A DNA stretch of 64,000 nucleotides from contig NZ_CP050063.1 in the NCBI RefSeq assembly GCF_011604685.1, forward strand, positions 2,068,501-2,132,500, in the 5' to 3' direction. This document shows, one piece after another, positions 27,181 to 35,466 of the stretch. The position numbers and the translations under genes are program-made. Under the pieces are notes generated by a model, which saw only the letters and a program-made list of their open reading frames with translations, did no database searches and was not told the origin of the DNA. Source of the stretch: Spirosoma aureum (GTDB lineage: Bacteria > Bacteroidota > Bacteroidia > Cytophagales > Spirosomataceae). The stretch's first letter is position 1. Each line of letters begins with the position of its first letter.

Positions 27181-29130
27181 ATGTTGGAGAATCGTAAGTA
27201 TGTCATTATCGGCGTTTTCTGCCTCGTCGCGGTGGCGTATCTGGCTCGGTTATTTTATTTGCAGGTTCTGGATGATACCTATTCGCTGGGAGCATCGAAG
27301 AATTCAATCAAGAGAGTCATTGAAATCCCTTATCGGGGGCAGATTTATGACCGAAATAATAAGCTCATCGTTTACAATACGCCCGTTTACGATCTGTATG
27401 TAACCCCCAAACAAGTCCGTATTCCTGATACAGTTGCTTTTTGTCGGATGATGGACATTACTAAGTCCGATTTTGACAGTATCATGGGGCTGGCTAAAAA
27501 TTATTCGCCCGTTAAGCCGTCGCTGTTTCTGCGGCAGCTTTCCAAAGAAGATTTTGCCCGGATTCAGGATGCTCTGGTCGATTACAGGGGTTTCGAACCG
27601 GTGATTAGTTCGATGCGAACCTACCCGGCCCATACGATGGCCAATGCGCTTGGATACGTTAGCGAAATCAGTAAAAAACGACTCGAAGAACAGGATATTC
27701 CGTATTATCGGCAAGGCGATTATGTTGGTCATAATGGTCTGGAAGAACAGTACGAAGAGCAATTGAGAGGCAAGCGTGGTGTCAAGTTTATGATGCAGAA
27801 CGTTCGGGGCGTTAATAAAGGGTCCTGGAAAAACGGCGCTTATGATACACTGGCTGTAGCCGGTCAGAACCTCATTACGGGCATAGACGTGGAAGTGCAG
27901 CGGTATGCCGATAGCCTGATGCAGAATAAAGTTGGCGCGGTACTGGCCGTCGAACCCTCAACGGGCGAAATTCTGGTTTCGGTTTCAGCACCGACGTATG
28001 ATCCGAACCTGCTGTCGAGCCGGTTTTTCTCGAAAAACTACCGGGCTTTAATAAAAAATCCCTATAAGCCGTTGATTAACAGGCCTATCATGGCTAGCTA
28101 TCGGCCTGGTTCGACCTTTAAGCTGATTCAGGCGCTGGTCGCTCAACAGCAGGGATCGCTCTTTCCGAATACAGTTTATGGTCATGCCGGGTCGCCAATG
28201 CGTTGCCACTGTCGTGGAGGGAATAACCTGCGGGGTGCTGTTCAGAATTCGTGCAACCCTTATTTCTATTATGTCTTCCGTAAGTTCCTCTACTTCAACG
28301 GTGAGCATAATACCTTCAAAGCATCGGCCATTGGCCTGAAACAGTGGCACGATATGGCCGAGAAATTTGGCATCGGGAGTCGGCTGGGCGTCGATTTGCC
28401 AAGTGAATTAAAAGGTAATCTGCCTACGCCCGAGTATTACGACAAAGCGTATCGGGGTGCCTTGCGCTGGAAATTTTCAAACGTCTATTCGCTGAGTATC
28501 GGTGAGGGGGAGTTACTGATCAGCCCACTCAAGTTGGTCAATCTGGCTGCGACCGTTGCCAATCGGGGCTGGTACATTACACCCCACTATATCAAAGGTT
28601 TTGGTAAGGCGGGTGATGGTTTACCAACTGAATATCGCGAACGGCACGAAACGGGCATTGAGTACAAATATTATCTCCCCGTTATCGACGGAATGCGCGG
28701 GGCGGTTGCTCATGGAACAGTAACGCCACTGGCTAACATTGAAGGGATCGATTTGTGCGGAAAAACGGGAACATCGCAGAATGCCAAGTTCGGGCATAAG
28801 TTTGACCACTCGATCTTTATCGGCTTTGCGCCGATGAACGACCCTAAAATTGCCGTGGCCGTGTTCGTTGAAAATGCCGGATGGGGTGGAAAAGCAGCAG
28901 CCTCAGTAGCGGCCCTGGTTGCCGAACGCTACCTGAAACGCAAAACGGAAGCCAAAAAACTGGAAGAGCAGGTTTTAGCATCGAATTATATGCCGCCTGC
29001 CAGTTCGCTGATAACCCCAAAGAAACCCGCTCCGTCGAAAAAAGACACGACGCAGAAAACGGCTAAGCCATTCATGACATCCACAAAGCCAAAGTCGACC
29101 ACGACATCGGTCGCCATCAGTGGAAACTAA
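27181..29130 (+). CDS. mrdA: Penicillin-binding protein 2 (elongation transpeptidase)
   Basis: The 649-aa class B PBP has one N-terminal membrane helix (KYVIIGVFCLVAVAYLARLF), a dimerisation/pedestal domain (IPYRGQIYDRNNK, GHNGLEEQYEEQLRGKRG) and a transpeptidase domain with all three active-site motifs: S311-T-F-K314 in YRPGSTFKLIQ, SCN in VQNSCNPYF, and K528-T-G-T531. It cross-links peptidoglycan during cell elongation together with RodA, whose gene follows at 91 bp. The C-terminal 60 residues are Lys/Thr/Pro-rich and probably disordered. ATG 27181 directly precedes the membrane helix. Confidence 0.95.
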   Translation: MLENRKYVIIGVFCLVAVAYLARLFYLQVLDDTYSLGASKNSIKRVIEIPYRGQIYDRNNKLIVYNTPVYDLYVTPKQVRIPDTVAFCRMMDITKSDFDSIMGLAKNYSPVKPSLFLRQLSKEDFARIQDALVDYRGFEPVISSMRTYPAHTMANALGYVSEISKKRLEEQDIPYYRQGDYVGHNGLEEQYEEQLRGKRGVKFMMQNVRGVNKGSWKNGAYDTLAVAGQNLITGIDVEVQRYADSLMQNKVGAVLAVEPSTGEILVSVSAPTYDPNLLSSRFFSKNYRALIKNPYKPLINRPIMASYRPGSTFKLIQALVAQQQGSLFPNTVYGHAGSPMRCHCRGGNNLRGAVQNSCNPYFYYVFRKFLYFNGEHNTFKASAIGLKQWHDMAEKFGIGSRLGVDLPSELKGNLPTPEYYDKAYRGALRWKFSNVYSLSIGEGELLISPLKLVNLAATVANRGWYITPHYIKGFGKAGDGLPTEYRERHETGIEYKYYLPVIDGMRGAVAHGTVTPLANIEGIDLCGKTGTSQNAKFGHKFDHSIFIGFAPMNDPKIAVAVFVENAGWGGKAAASVAALVAERYLKRKTEAKKLEEQVLASNYMPPASSLITPKKPAPSKKDTTQKTAKPFMTSTKPKSTTTSVAISGN

Positions 29131-29221
29131 AAATAAGTTTGTGGTTTTAGAGTTTCTAGTTTGAGCGTTACGCGTTAACGGACAAACCATAGACCACAAA
29201 TTACATAAACGACAAACTAAA

Positions 29222-30502
29222 TTGTCTCGCAATAACGACCCATTCACTCAGGACATCGATTGGCTAACCCTAGTGCTATACCTCGGCTGTGTAACCCTGG
29301 GCTGGCTCAATGTCTATGCCGCCGTTTATAGTCCAGAAGATCATACGAGCCTGTTCGATATGACAACCAATGCCGGAAAACAGATGATGTGGATCGGTAC
29401 GACGGTCATTCTGGTCATTTGTATTCTGGTCATCAACCATAAATTTTTCGATTCGTTCGCGTATTTGTTTTACGCGTTCATGATTCTGATGCTACTGCTG
29501 GTACTCGTGGCCGGAACGAACATAAACGGATCGCGATCGTGGTTCAAATTTGGGTCGGTTTCCATTCAGCCCGCCGAATTTGCGAAAGTGGCAACGGCAC
29601 TGGCCTTAGCGAAATATCTGGATGTGCCCGGAATTAATCTGTCCCGGCGGAAAGAGCTGATGTACATTGGCGGTATCATTGTGCTGCCCTGTATACTGAT
29701 TCTGGCTTCGAACGAAACCGGCTCAACCTTGGTCTTTGCGTCGTTTGCCATCATGCTCTACCGGGAGGGATTACCGGGCTGGATTCCGGCTGTGGGCATT
29801 ACGGCAGCCGCCCTGTTTGTGCTGGCACTCGTTTTCCCGAAGCTGTACATCTTCATCGGTATTGTCGCGTTGCTGATACTTGTCATTGCCCTGATGCCAC
29901 GCTACAACCGCACAACGAGCAACCTGATTTCGATGGGCGTTGTTGGTGTGATGATGATGGTGTTTGTGACGGGGGTGGATTTCTTCGTGAATAATGTCCT
30001 CCAAAAGCACCAGCGTAATCGCATTAAAGTACTCGTCGATCCAACCATCGATCCACTGGGCGTTGGCTGGAATGTGACGCAGGCTAAAATCGCGATTGGG
30101 TCGGGTCGGCTTCAGGGTAAAGGATTTCTGGAAGGAACACAGACTAAATTCGATTTCGTCCCGGAACAGAGTACCGATTTTATTTTCTGTACCATTGGCG
30201 AGGAACATGGTTTTATTGGTAGCGCCGTTGTCATCGCGTTGTTCATCGGCTTGCTTTCGCGCATTGTGATACTGGCCGAAAAACAACGGAGTAAATTTGC
30301 CAGAGTATACGGCTACTGCGTGGCTGGAATCATCTTCTTCCACGTGATGGTCAACATCGGTATGACCATAGGGTTAATGCCCGTTATTGGGATCCCGCTG
30401 CCATTTTTTAGCTACGGAGGGTCGTCACTCTGGTCGTTCTCTATTCTGCTGTTTATATTCCTCAAACTCGATTCACGCCGAACCGCATTCACCAGAAGGT
30501 AA
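29222..30502 (+). CDS. rodA: RodA, SEDS peptidoglycan glycosyltransferase
   Basis: The 426-aa SEDS-family protein has about ten membrane helices. Family landmarks are IQPAEFAKVATALALAKYL, where the Glu lies in the PAE motif, FVPEQSTDFIFCTIGEEHGF, where the Asp is the key catalytic residue, and the C-terminal GIPLPFFSYGGSS. It polymerises glycan strands from lipid II for side-wall growth, in complex with PBP2 encoded just upstream. The start is TTG at 29222: no ATG or GTG occurs between the last upstream stop and the first helix. Its stop lies only 3 bp from the stop of the converging beta-helix gene, so no terminator fits between them. Confidence 0.95.
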   Translation: MSRNNDPFTQDIDWLTLVLYLGCVTLGWLNVYAAVYSPEDHTSLFDMTTNAGKQMMWIGTTVILVICILVINHKFFDSFAYLFYAFMILMLLLVLVAGTNINGSRSWFKFGSVSIQPAEFAKVATALALAKYLDVPGINLSRRKELMYIGGIIVLPCILILASNETGSTLVFASFAIMLYREGLPGWIPAVGITAAALFVLALVFPKLYIFIGIVALLILVIALMPRYNRTTSNLISMGVVGVMMMVFVTGVDFFVNNVLQKHQRNRIKVLVDPTIDPLGVGWNVTQAKIAIGSGRLQGKGFLEGTQTKFDFVPEQSTDFIFCTIGEEHGFIGSAVVIALFIGLLSRIVILAEKQRSKFARVYGYCVAGIIFFHVMVNIGMTIGLMPVIGIPLPFFSYGGSSLWSFSILLFIFLKLDSRRTAFTRR

Positions 30503-30505
30503 GGG

Positions 30506-32059
30506 TTACTTCAATCCTGTTCCAATAACGCTGGCCGGTGGTGGCACCAGCAACGCTGTTCCTCCGGCTTCATCGGCACCCAGATCGGGATTTGCGAAAC
30601 GGTTGTTGCCGTCATAATCAGTTGTAACGATAGCCATAGAAAGCCCGGCTTTTAAACAGGGACTACCGGCTTGTAAATGATACTGGCCATTGAGTTTCGG
30701 GTCGCCTTCGGTGCTGTGTGCATCGAATTTGGTCGCTGATTTCCACTGAGCGAAGGTCAGATCGCTGGTTTGCCGATTTTCATAGATGGCCGATTTGCCG
30801 GTTCTGAAGTAGCGATTATAATCAATCTGATTTGTGCCGGTAAGCGATTCTGCCAGATCATCGTCATTATAGCGGATACGGATCATGGCGCGGTCGCCTG
30901 CCTGCGCCTGCACGAAAATGTTGTTCAGTATTTTCACATCGCGACAGGGGGGAGTTCTGAGCGCACCGTTTGGACCGACGTAGGTTTCGCCCCGACTGAT
31001 GTATAAAGCCCCGTAGGTTTCGCTCGCCACATTCACGAATGTATTGTTAACGACCTGAGGGCGAAGGGCCGCAAATAGCCCAACACCACCCCATTTTGCG
31101 TTGACGATAATATTGTTTCTAATGATAATATCAAAGCTTTCGGTATAATCCGTGTTGTCTTTATCGAACCATTCTTCGTCCGTGTCGGTATTGCCTGCAG
31201 CAACACCTAACTCCCCGCAATTGATGATCAGGTTGTTTTCGATGATACAGTTTTTGGCTCCACCTTTGGCGTAGAGGCCGTTCGTTGCAATGTCATGAAA
31301 GTAGCAATGACGCACGATCATCCTCGACCCATTCACATTATCGATTCCCTCCGCATTATCGGCGGTAACGTTGGCTGGTCCAACGCCCGAATGATGAATC
31401 TCGCAGTTTAGTACCTGGATGTTTGCACAGCCCGGCACAATTTTGATGCAGTCGCGGCCAGTATCGTGAATGCGACAATTTCGAATGGTTAAATCGCTGA
31501 CTGCCCGACGAACGGGTGCGCCATCTTCCCAATTGTTTTCGAGTTTAATGCCGTAAAGATATCCACCCACGATTTCCAGATTTTCGATCAGACCGCCTGT
31601 AATAGTCGGCTCACGATACCACAGCACCGATGTGATGTCCTCTATGTTCGTAACCGCCTTGATAATGGCCCACTCGCCGGGATACGACCGGAGTGTGAGG
31701 TTACAGGTACGAATCTTGATTTCCTGACTCTCGTGCGTTCCGTCGCGCAGCTCGACAGCATCGCCGGGCTTGGCCGAGTCGACCGCTTTCTGAATCGTTT
31801 TGAGCGGCTTGCCAAGGGTTCCCTCATTGGCATCGCTACCATTGAGGGCTACATACCACGTTCGCGGTGTGGGGTTGGATTCGTTACAGGCAAAACCTGA
31901 AGTCGTTGGCGACGTCGAGGTATCACTACCCGGTGTGCTGGTTGTGCTGCCAGGTGGGGTGATGACCACAGGCGATGGTGTATCTTCGGCTTTTTTACAC
32001 TGTGCTAAGCTGAACAGGGCGATAACGAAAACAGTAAGGAGCTGCAGGTTCGATCTCAT
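30506..32059 (-). CDS. Lipoprotein with right-handed parallel beta-helix
   Basis: From ATG 32059 the product is 517 aa with a lipoprotein leader (LLTVFVIALFSLAQC, Cys as acylation site) and a Thr/Ser/Pro-rich linker. It then shows YVALNGSDANEGTLGKPLKT, the start of the DUF1565/right-handed beta-helix type, and many NosD/PbH1-like turns with repeated Asn (LTIRNCRIHDTG, CIIENNLIINCGELG, IIIRNNIIVNAKWGG). These folds are typical of polysaccharide lyases and other glycan-active surface proteins. It follows the von Willebrand D lipoprotein by 4 bp, so they form one operon. A TTG at 32074 would overlap the upstream gene. Confidence 0.85.
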   Translation of the reverse strand: MRSNLQLLTVFVIALFSLAQCKKAEDTPSPVVITPPGSTTSTPGSDTSTSPTTSGFACNESNPTPRTWYVALNGSDANEGTLGKPLKTIQKAVDSAKPGDAVELRDGTHESQEIKIRTCNLTLRSYPGEWAIIKAVTNIEDITSVLWYREPTITGGLIENLEIVGGYLYGIKLENNWEDGAPVRRAVSDLTIRNCRIHDTGRDCIKIVPGCANIQVLNCEIHHSGVGPANVTADNAEGIDNVNGSRMIVRHCYFHDIATNGLYAKGGAKNCIIENNLIINCGELGVAAGNTDTDEEWFDKDNTDYTESFDIIIRNNIIVNAKWGGVGLFAALRPQVVNNTFVNVASETYGALYISRGETYVGPNGALRTPPCRDVKILNNIFVQAQAGDRAMIRIRYNDDDLAESLTGTNQIDYNRYFRTGKSAIYENRQTSDLTFAQWKSATKFDAHSTEGDPKLNGQYHLQAGSPCLKAGLSMAIVTTDYDGNNRFANPDLGADEAGGTALLVPPPASVIGTGLK

Positions 32060-32063
32060 GGGC

Positions 32064-34283
32064 CTATCGTTCAATCTTTATGTCGAACACAAACGAAGCG
32101 GTACTATTCGTTTTGGTATGTTGGCCCTGTGTGAAGCGGATAAGGCCTTTTTTGCCCTGTTGCGTTCTGAACGACCACAAATACTGCGTAAGCGGCACCG
32201 ACGTAGTCAGGTCGGAAAGAGCGGTGACCAGTTCCGTTTTTTCGTCGGCTCCGGCATCGAATGTCCAGGCTTTACGTAAATCTGCGGCATTGACAAACGT
32301 ATTCCATTGGTTAGCGGGAATGGTAGTGTATCGAAGAAATGTATTGGGGAACAGCGGCCATTTTTGCTGGTCAATCTGGGGCCAGATGGTATAGGCACCG
32401 CACGAAACCCCGCAGTTTTTGACCGCTCGTGGCCCTGCAAACCAGGGGCCTGAATAATAATCGAACACCACATCGATGTCGTAAGCAACCGACGCACCAT
32501 CGGCAAAGCGGTAGAATGTACCCTTGTCGAGGTCCAGCAAATTGCGGGTTTGCGGGTCGTTCGACTGGCCTTCTTTCAGGTCAAGTTTGAGATTGGTAAA
32601 AACACTGACATCGGGGCTGGCCGGAAATTCCCGCTGGCTTAGCAGCGCCGACTGCGCCATGCGTTGATCGCCCGTAATAGCTACGTCAAAAATGCAGTTT
32701 CCCAACTCAGGCTGGCGGGTTATACCGGCGGTCTGACAAACGCCTTCTGCCCATGTATACTTATCGGGATCGATCAGCGGAAACGTTTTAGGAAACGTCC
32801 GGTCGGCGTAGGAGTCTGCATTTTTACCAGCTTCATAGACGAACAATGACGTTTGGTTGCTCACCCGCCAGCTATCCGCAAACGTAGTGTGAATAAGCGG
32901 AAACGTTCGTTCGAGGGTAGTGCCATCAGCCAGTTTAACGTCATTTTTATCGTCGCCATCGTAATTGCCCAACAGACCGGCTACTTTCCCTTTTCGGGAT
33001 TTATCAAGCATGACGGCATAGTCGAGGTAGGGGGTATTCCAATAGATCGTTACCCCTTCGCCCTGCGCATTACTAAATACCAGTTTTTCTTTGCCTGCCA
33101 GCCGGAGCTTATTTCCATTGGTGAGCGAAAGCTGTGTTAACACCGACAGGGCCGTTTCTTTCTTATTGACAAACAGACGGGGTTCATCCAATGACGCCGG
33201 TTTAATTAAGAAACAGATTTCATCCGTCCCGATTCGTGCTGCCACGCCCGTGTTGACTGTGGCCCGATTGGTTTTGAAGGTATCTTCCTGCCGAGCCTGT
33301 ATTTCAATGTTGTCGCCTTTGGTTGAAACGAACTCACCCAGTGTCTGAAAGTCATACGTCAAACCATCGTGCGTAATAACATGAGGATCGCCCAGTGCTC
33401 TGCCCAATGCGTCTGCTGCGTTCCCCAAACCATCGCCCAACCGATCGAATATTCCCGAAAAGGCATCACTAACGCTGCGAGGCCCCCGGTTGGTGCGGCC
33501 AGCCTGGGCAGCGGCTCTGGCGGCTTCTTCCCTGGCGGCTTGCTCGGCGGGCGTTTCTCCGCGCGAGTTCCGCTGGACGGGTGCAGTATTGGAAGGCATC
33601 GGGGCCGTTCCGGTCGATGGAATATTCATCCGGTATTCTGGCAACGGACTGCCAGGTTGAGCCGGTGGGCTATAGAAATAAGAGCTATGATAATCGATAC
33701 TGCCGGATGGGTGACGGCCCAGGCGAATTTGAGCCTGCGCGGGTGTAGCAATGAGCGCTGCCAGAAAATCGCCGATGTCGAACGACTTCTGTTTACCGTG
33801 CAGTTTGGCAATCGTTGTTTCTTCGTTTGCCAGTACGCCCCAGATGGCATCGGCCACCAGCTCTTTCGTAACCGTATAGCCCTGTACTTTTGAGAGTCTG
33901 TTCGCAACAAAATCGGTCAGTGTCCCAAACGTTTTCACCTCCGCTGCTTTGTTGGCAATATCCGTATTCGCCGTTTGAATAGCCGCATCGATAGCTATAT
34001 AGCTGGTTGTTTGAAATGCCACGTATTTGCCTGATGCAAAGCCTTCGACCTCCTGATTCGCGTAGGTATCGAACCGAAAATCAAGAATAGCCACGCCCTT
34101 ATTTTGAGAGGCTAATTCCGTACATTCAATGATAAGCTGGTGATAACGAATCGACACCGGCCCGTCGGAGGTGGCGGTCGGACTGGTTTCTTTTTCTTTA
34201 CACGATTGAGGGACCAGAAGCAATAGGAGCGTAAACACACTGCATAGGATCCGGCAGCTTATTGCCCAAACTGACTGTTTCAT
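32064..34283 (-). CDS. Large lipoprotein with von Willebrand factor type D domain
   Basis: The 739-aa product has a lipoprotein leader (VFTLLLLLVPQSC), a 250-residue N-terminal part of unknown fold with a Pro/Ala/Arg-rich stretch, then at about 293-455 a VWD domain: LGDPHVITHDGLTYDFQTLG, FVNKKETALSV, and VAGLLGNYDGDDKNDVKLADG, which carries the calcium-loop-like GNYDG segment. The C-terminal 280 residues are unrecognised and include several Cys. VWD domains in animals mediate assembly and adhesion; bacterial copies are uncommon and their role is unclear. It is presumably anchored at the outer membrane and co-expressed with the beta-helix lipoprotein that follows at 4 bp. Confidence 0.8.
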   Translation of the reverse strand: MKQSVWAISCRILCSVFTLLLLLVPQSCKEKETSPTATSDGPVSIRYHQLIIECTELASQNKGVAILDFRFDTYANQEVEGFASGKYVAFQTTSYIAIDAAIQTANTDIANKAAEVKTFGTLTDFVANRLSKVQGYTVTKELVADAIWGVLANEETTIAKLHGKQKSFDIGDFLAALIATPAQAQIRLGRHPSGSIDYHSSYFYSPPAQPGSPLPEYRMNIPSTGTAPMPSNTAPVQRNSRGETPAEQAAREEAARAAAQAGRTNRGPRSVSDAFSGIFDRLGDGLGNAADALGRALGDPHVITHDGLTYDFQTLGEFVSTKGDNIEIQARQEDTFKTNRATVNTGVAARIGTDEICFLIKPASLDEPRLFVNKKETALSVLTQLSLTNGNKLRLAGKEKLVFSNAQGEGVTIYWNTPYLDYAVMLDKSRKGKVAGLLGNYDGDDKNDVKLADGTTLERTFPLIHTTFADSWRVSNQTSLFVYEAGKNADSYADRTFPKTFPLIDPDKYTWAEGVCQTAGITRQPELGNCIFDVAITGDQRMAQSALLSQREFPASPDVSVFTNLKLDLKEGQSNDPQTRNLLDLDKGTFYRFADGASVAYDIDVVFDYYSGPWFAGPRAVKNCGVSCGAYTIWPQIDQQKWPLFPNTFLRYTTIPANQWNTFVNAADLRKAWTFDAGADEKTELVTALSDLTTSVPLTQYLWSFRTQQGKKGLIRFTQGQHTKTNSTASFVFDIKIER

Positions 34284-34412
34284 TTTGTTTCGGTGGTTAC
34301 TTTTTTGATCGAGTCTATCGTTTTCGAAAATGACCTATCAGAGGTCAACACTTTGGACTGGCTCACTGGGTTTAGAATCGTCATTCCTTTTCATGCCAGC
34401 GTTCGGGGATTT

Positions 34413-35309
34413 TTATTTCCCAGCGTTGTAAATACTCATCAAAAGTGCTTTGCTGATTCGTTGTCCTGCTTTTTTGCCAATATGCCCCTGACCATCAGAG
34501 GAGTCTATACCATTTACATCCGATGGGTCAGCGGCCGTATTGCGGTTTTCGGGACAGATACGCCAGACACTGGTTTGCTGGCAGGCTCCGTTGTTGCTTT
34601 CGAGTTCCTGTAAATCGAAAATGACATCGGTAGTGCTGAAGGTGGATTTCATCCATTGACCAACCTTCATTTTAGCCCCGTTACCCTCATAGGCTGCTGT
34701 TGAATAAACCAGTGGTGGAGTCAGATGAACAAAGCGAAGACCAGGAATAGCCGTCCGCAGATCGTCGACCATTTTTTTGTAGTCTGTTTTTACCTGCTCA
34801 AAATTATTGTCCTGAATATCGGCGTACCCGAACTTGAATACTGCAATGTTCAGGCTGGCTTTATTAGCTAATACATTTTCGCGGAACACCCGGATTTTCT
34901 CCTGCGGATTTCCATTAGGAATGCCTCCCACATCGACGAAAATACCACCATGCAGCCCTTTTGTTGTCTGATCACCTTTACCATAATACTCGAATGGAAA
35001 TCCATTGGCCTTTGCGCCTTCTTCCAGATCCTGACCAACGGACTGATGGAGGAAAAGTGTATTCCAGGTTTTGATGCGGTCACGTTCAGAAACGGCCAGC
35101 TTATCCCAGGCGTCAATACCTGCCAGCCCGACTACTCCGGGCTGGCCTTTGCCCAGCGCCGATGTACCAGTACCCGGACTGGTGTTGGTACCGGGTGTTG
35201 TGCTGCTACCCGTACCCGGAGCGGGGTCAGTACTTCCGCCCTGGCTACAGGAAAGAAGGAGCGGTACTAAAAAGAAAAACAGTGTCTTTTTCATCGGTGA
35301 GTAGTTCAT
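34413..35309 (-). CDS. Lipoprotein with SGNH-hydrolase-like domain
   Basis: The start is ATG 35309 or 35294 (MKKTLFFFLVPLLLSC), giving a leader ending in the lipobox LLSC and a Gly/Thr/Pro-rich linker of about 35 residues. The domain that follows has FLHQSVGQDLEEGAKANGF at the position of the first SGNH block, FKFGYADIQ, and near the end DGQGHIGKKAGQRI, where Asp and His match a GDSL-type dyad. The assignment as an esterase-like surface lipoprotein is tentative because the canonical GDS motif is replaced by HQS. It is 129 bp upstream of the VWD gene in the same direction, and the divergent kinase gene starts 157 bp away. Confidence 0.65.
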   Translation of the reverse strand: MNYSPMKKTLFFFLVPLLLSCSQGGSTDPAPGTGSSTTPGTNTSPGTGTSALGKGQPGVVGLAGIDAWDKLAVSERDRIKTWNTLFLHQSVGQDLEEGAKANGFPFEYYGKGDQTTKGLHGGIFVDVGGIPNGNPQEKIRVFRENVLANKASLNIAVFKFGYADIQDNNFEQVKTDYKKMVDDLRTAIPGLRFVHLTPPLVYSTAAYEGNGAKMKVGQWMKSTFSTTDVIFDLQELESNNGACQQTSVWRICPENRNTAADPSDVNGIDSSDGQGHIGKKAGQRISKALLMSIYNAGK

Positions 35310-35410
35310 GGTTTTGCTTTTTGATAGGGTGAATGTGGTGTTGAGTGGGCTGAAAATCCAATCCGTTGACGGAACGGGTGTAGCCGTTGAGGGAACGGTC
35401 GGGCAAGTGA

Positions 35411-35440
35411 TTGACTGCGTAGAATTACGGGCGTACCTTG
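35411..35440 (+). promoter_or_regulatory. Candidate promoter for the propeller kinase gene
   Basis: TTG at 35411-35413 and TACCTTG at 35434-35440 are 20 nt apart and resemble the TTG / TAnnTTTG pattern with one T fewer. It ends 26 bp before the ATG at 35467 in the 157-bp divergent region. Confidence 0.3.
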
Positions 35441-35466
35441 TCTCTCCGAAATACCTGCCTGCTGTC

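Noticed and set aside
29771..30343. 190-codon minus-strand frame with a His-rich stretch
   Set aside because: Antisense to rodA; the His run comes from the reverse reading of Val/Met-rich membrane helices.
35308..35466. Longer N-terminus for the propeller kinase from ATG 35308
   Set aside because: It would precede a clear signal peptide with 53 unrelated residues and run through the divergent promoter region.
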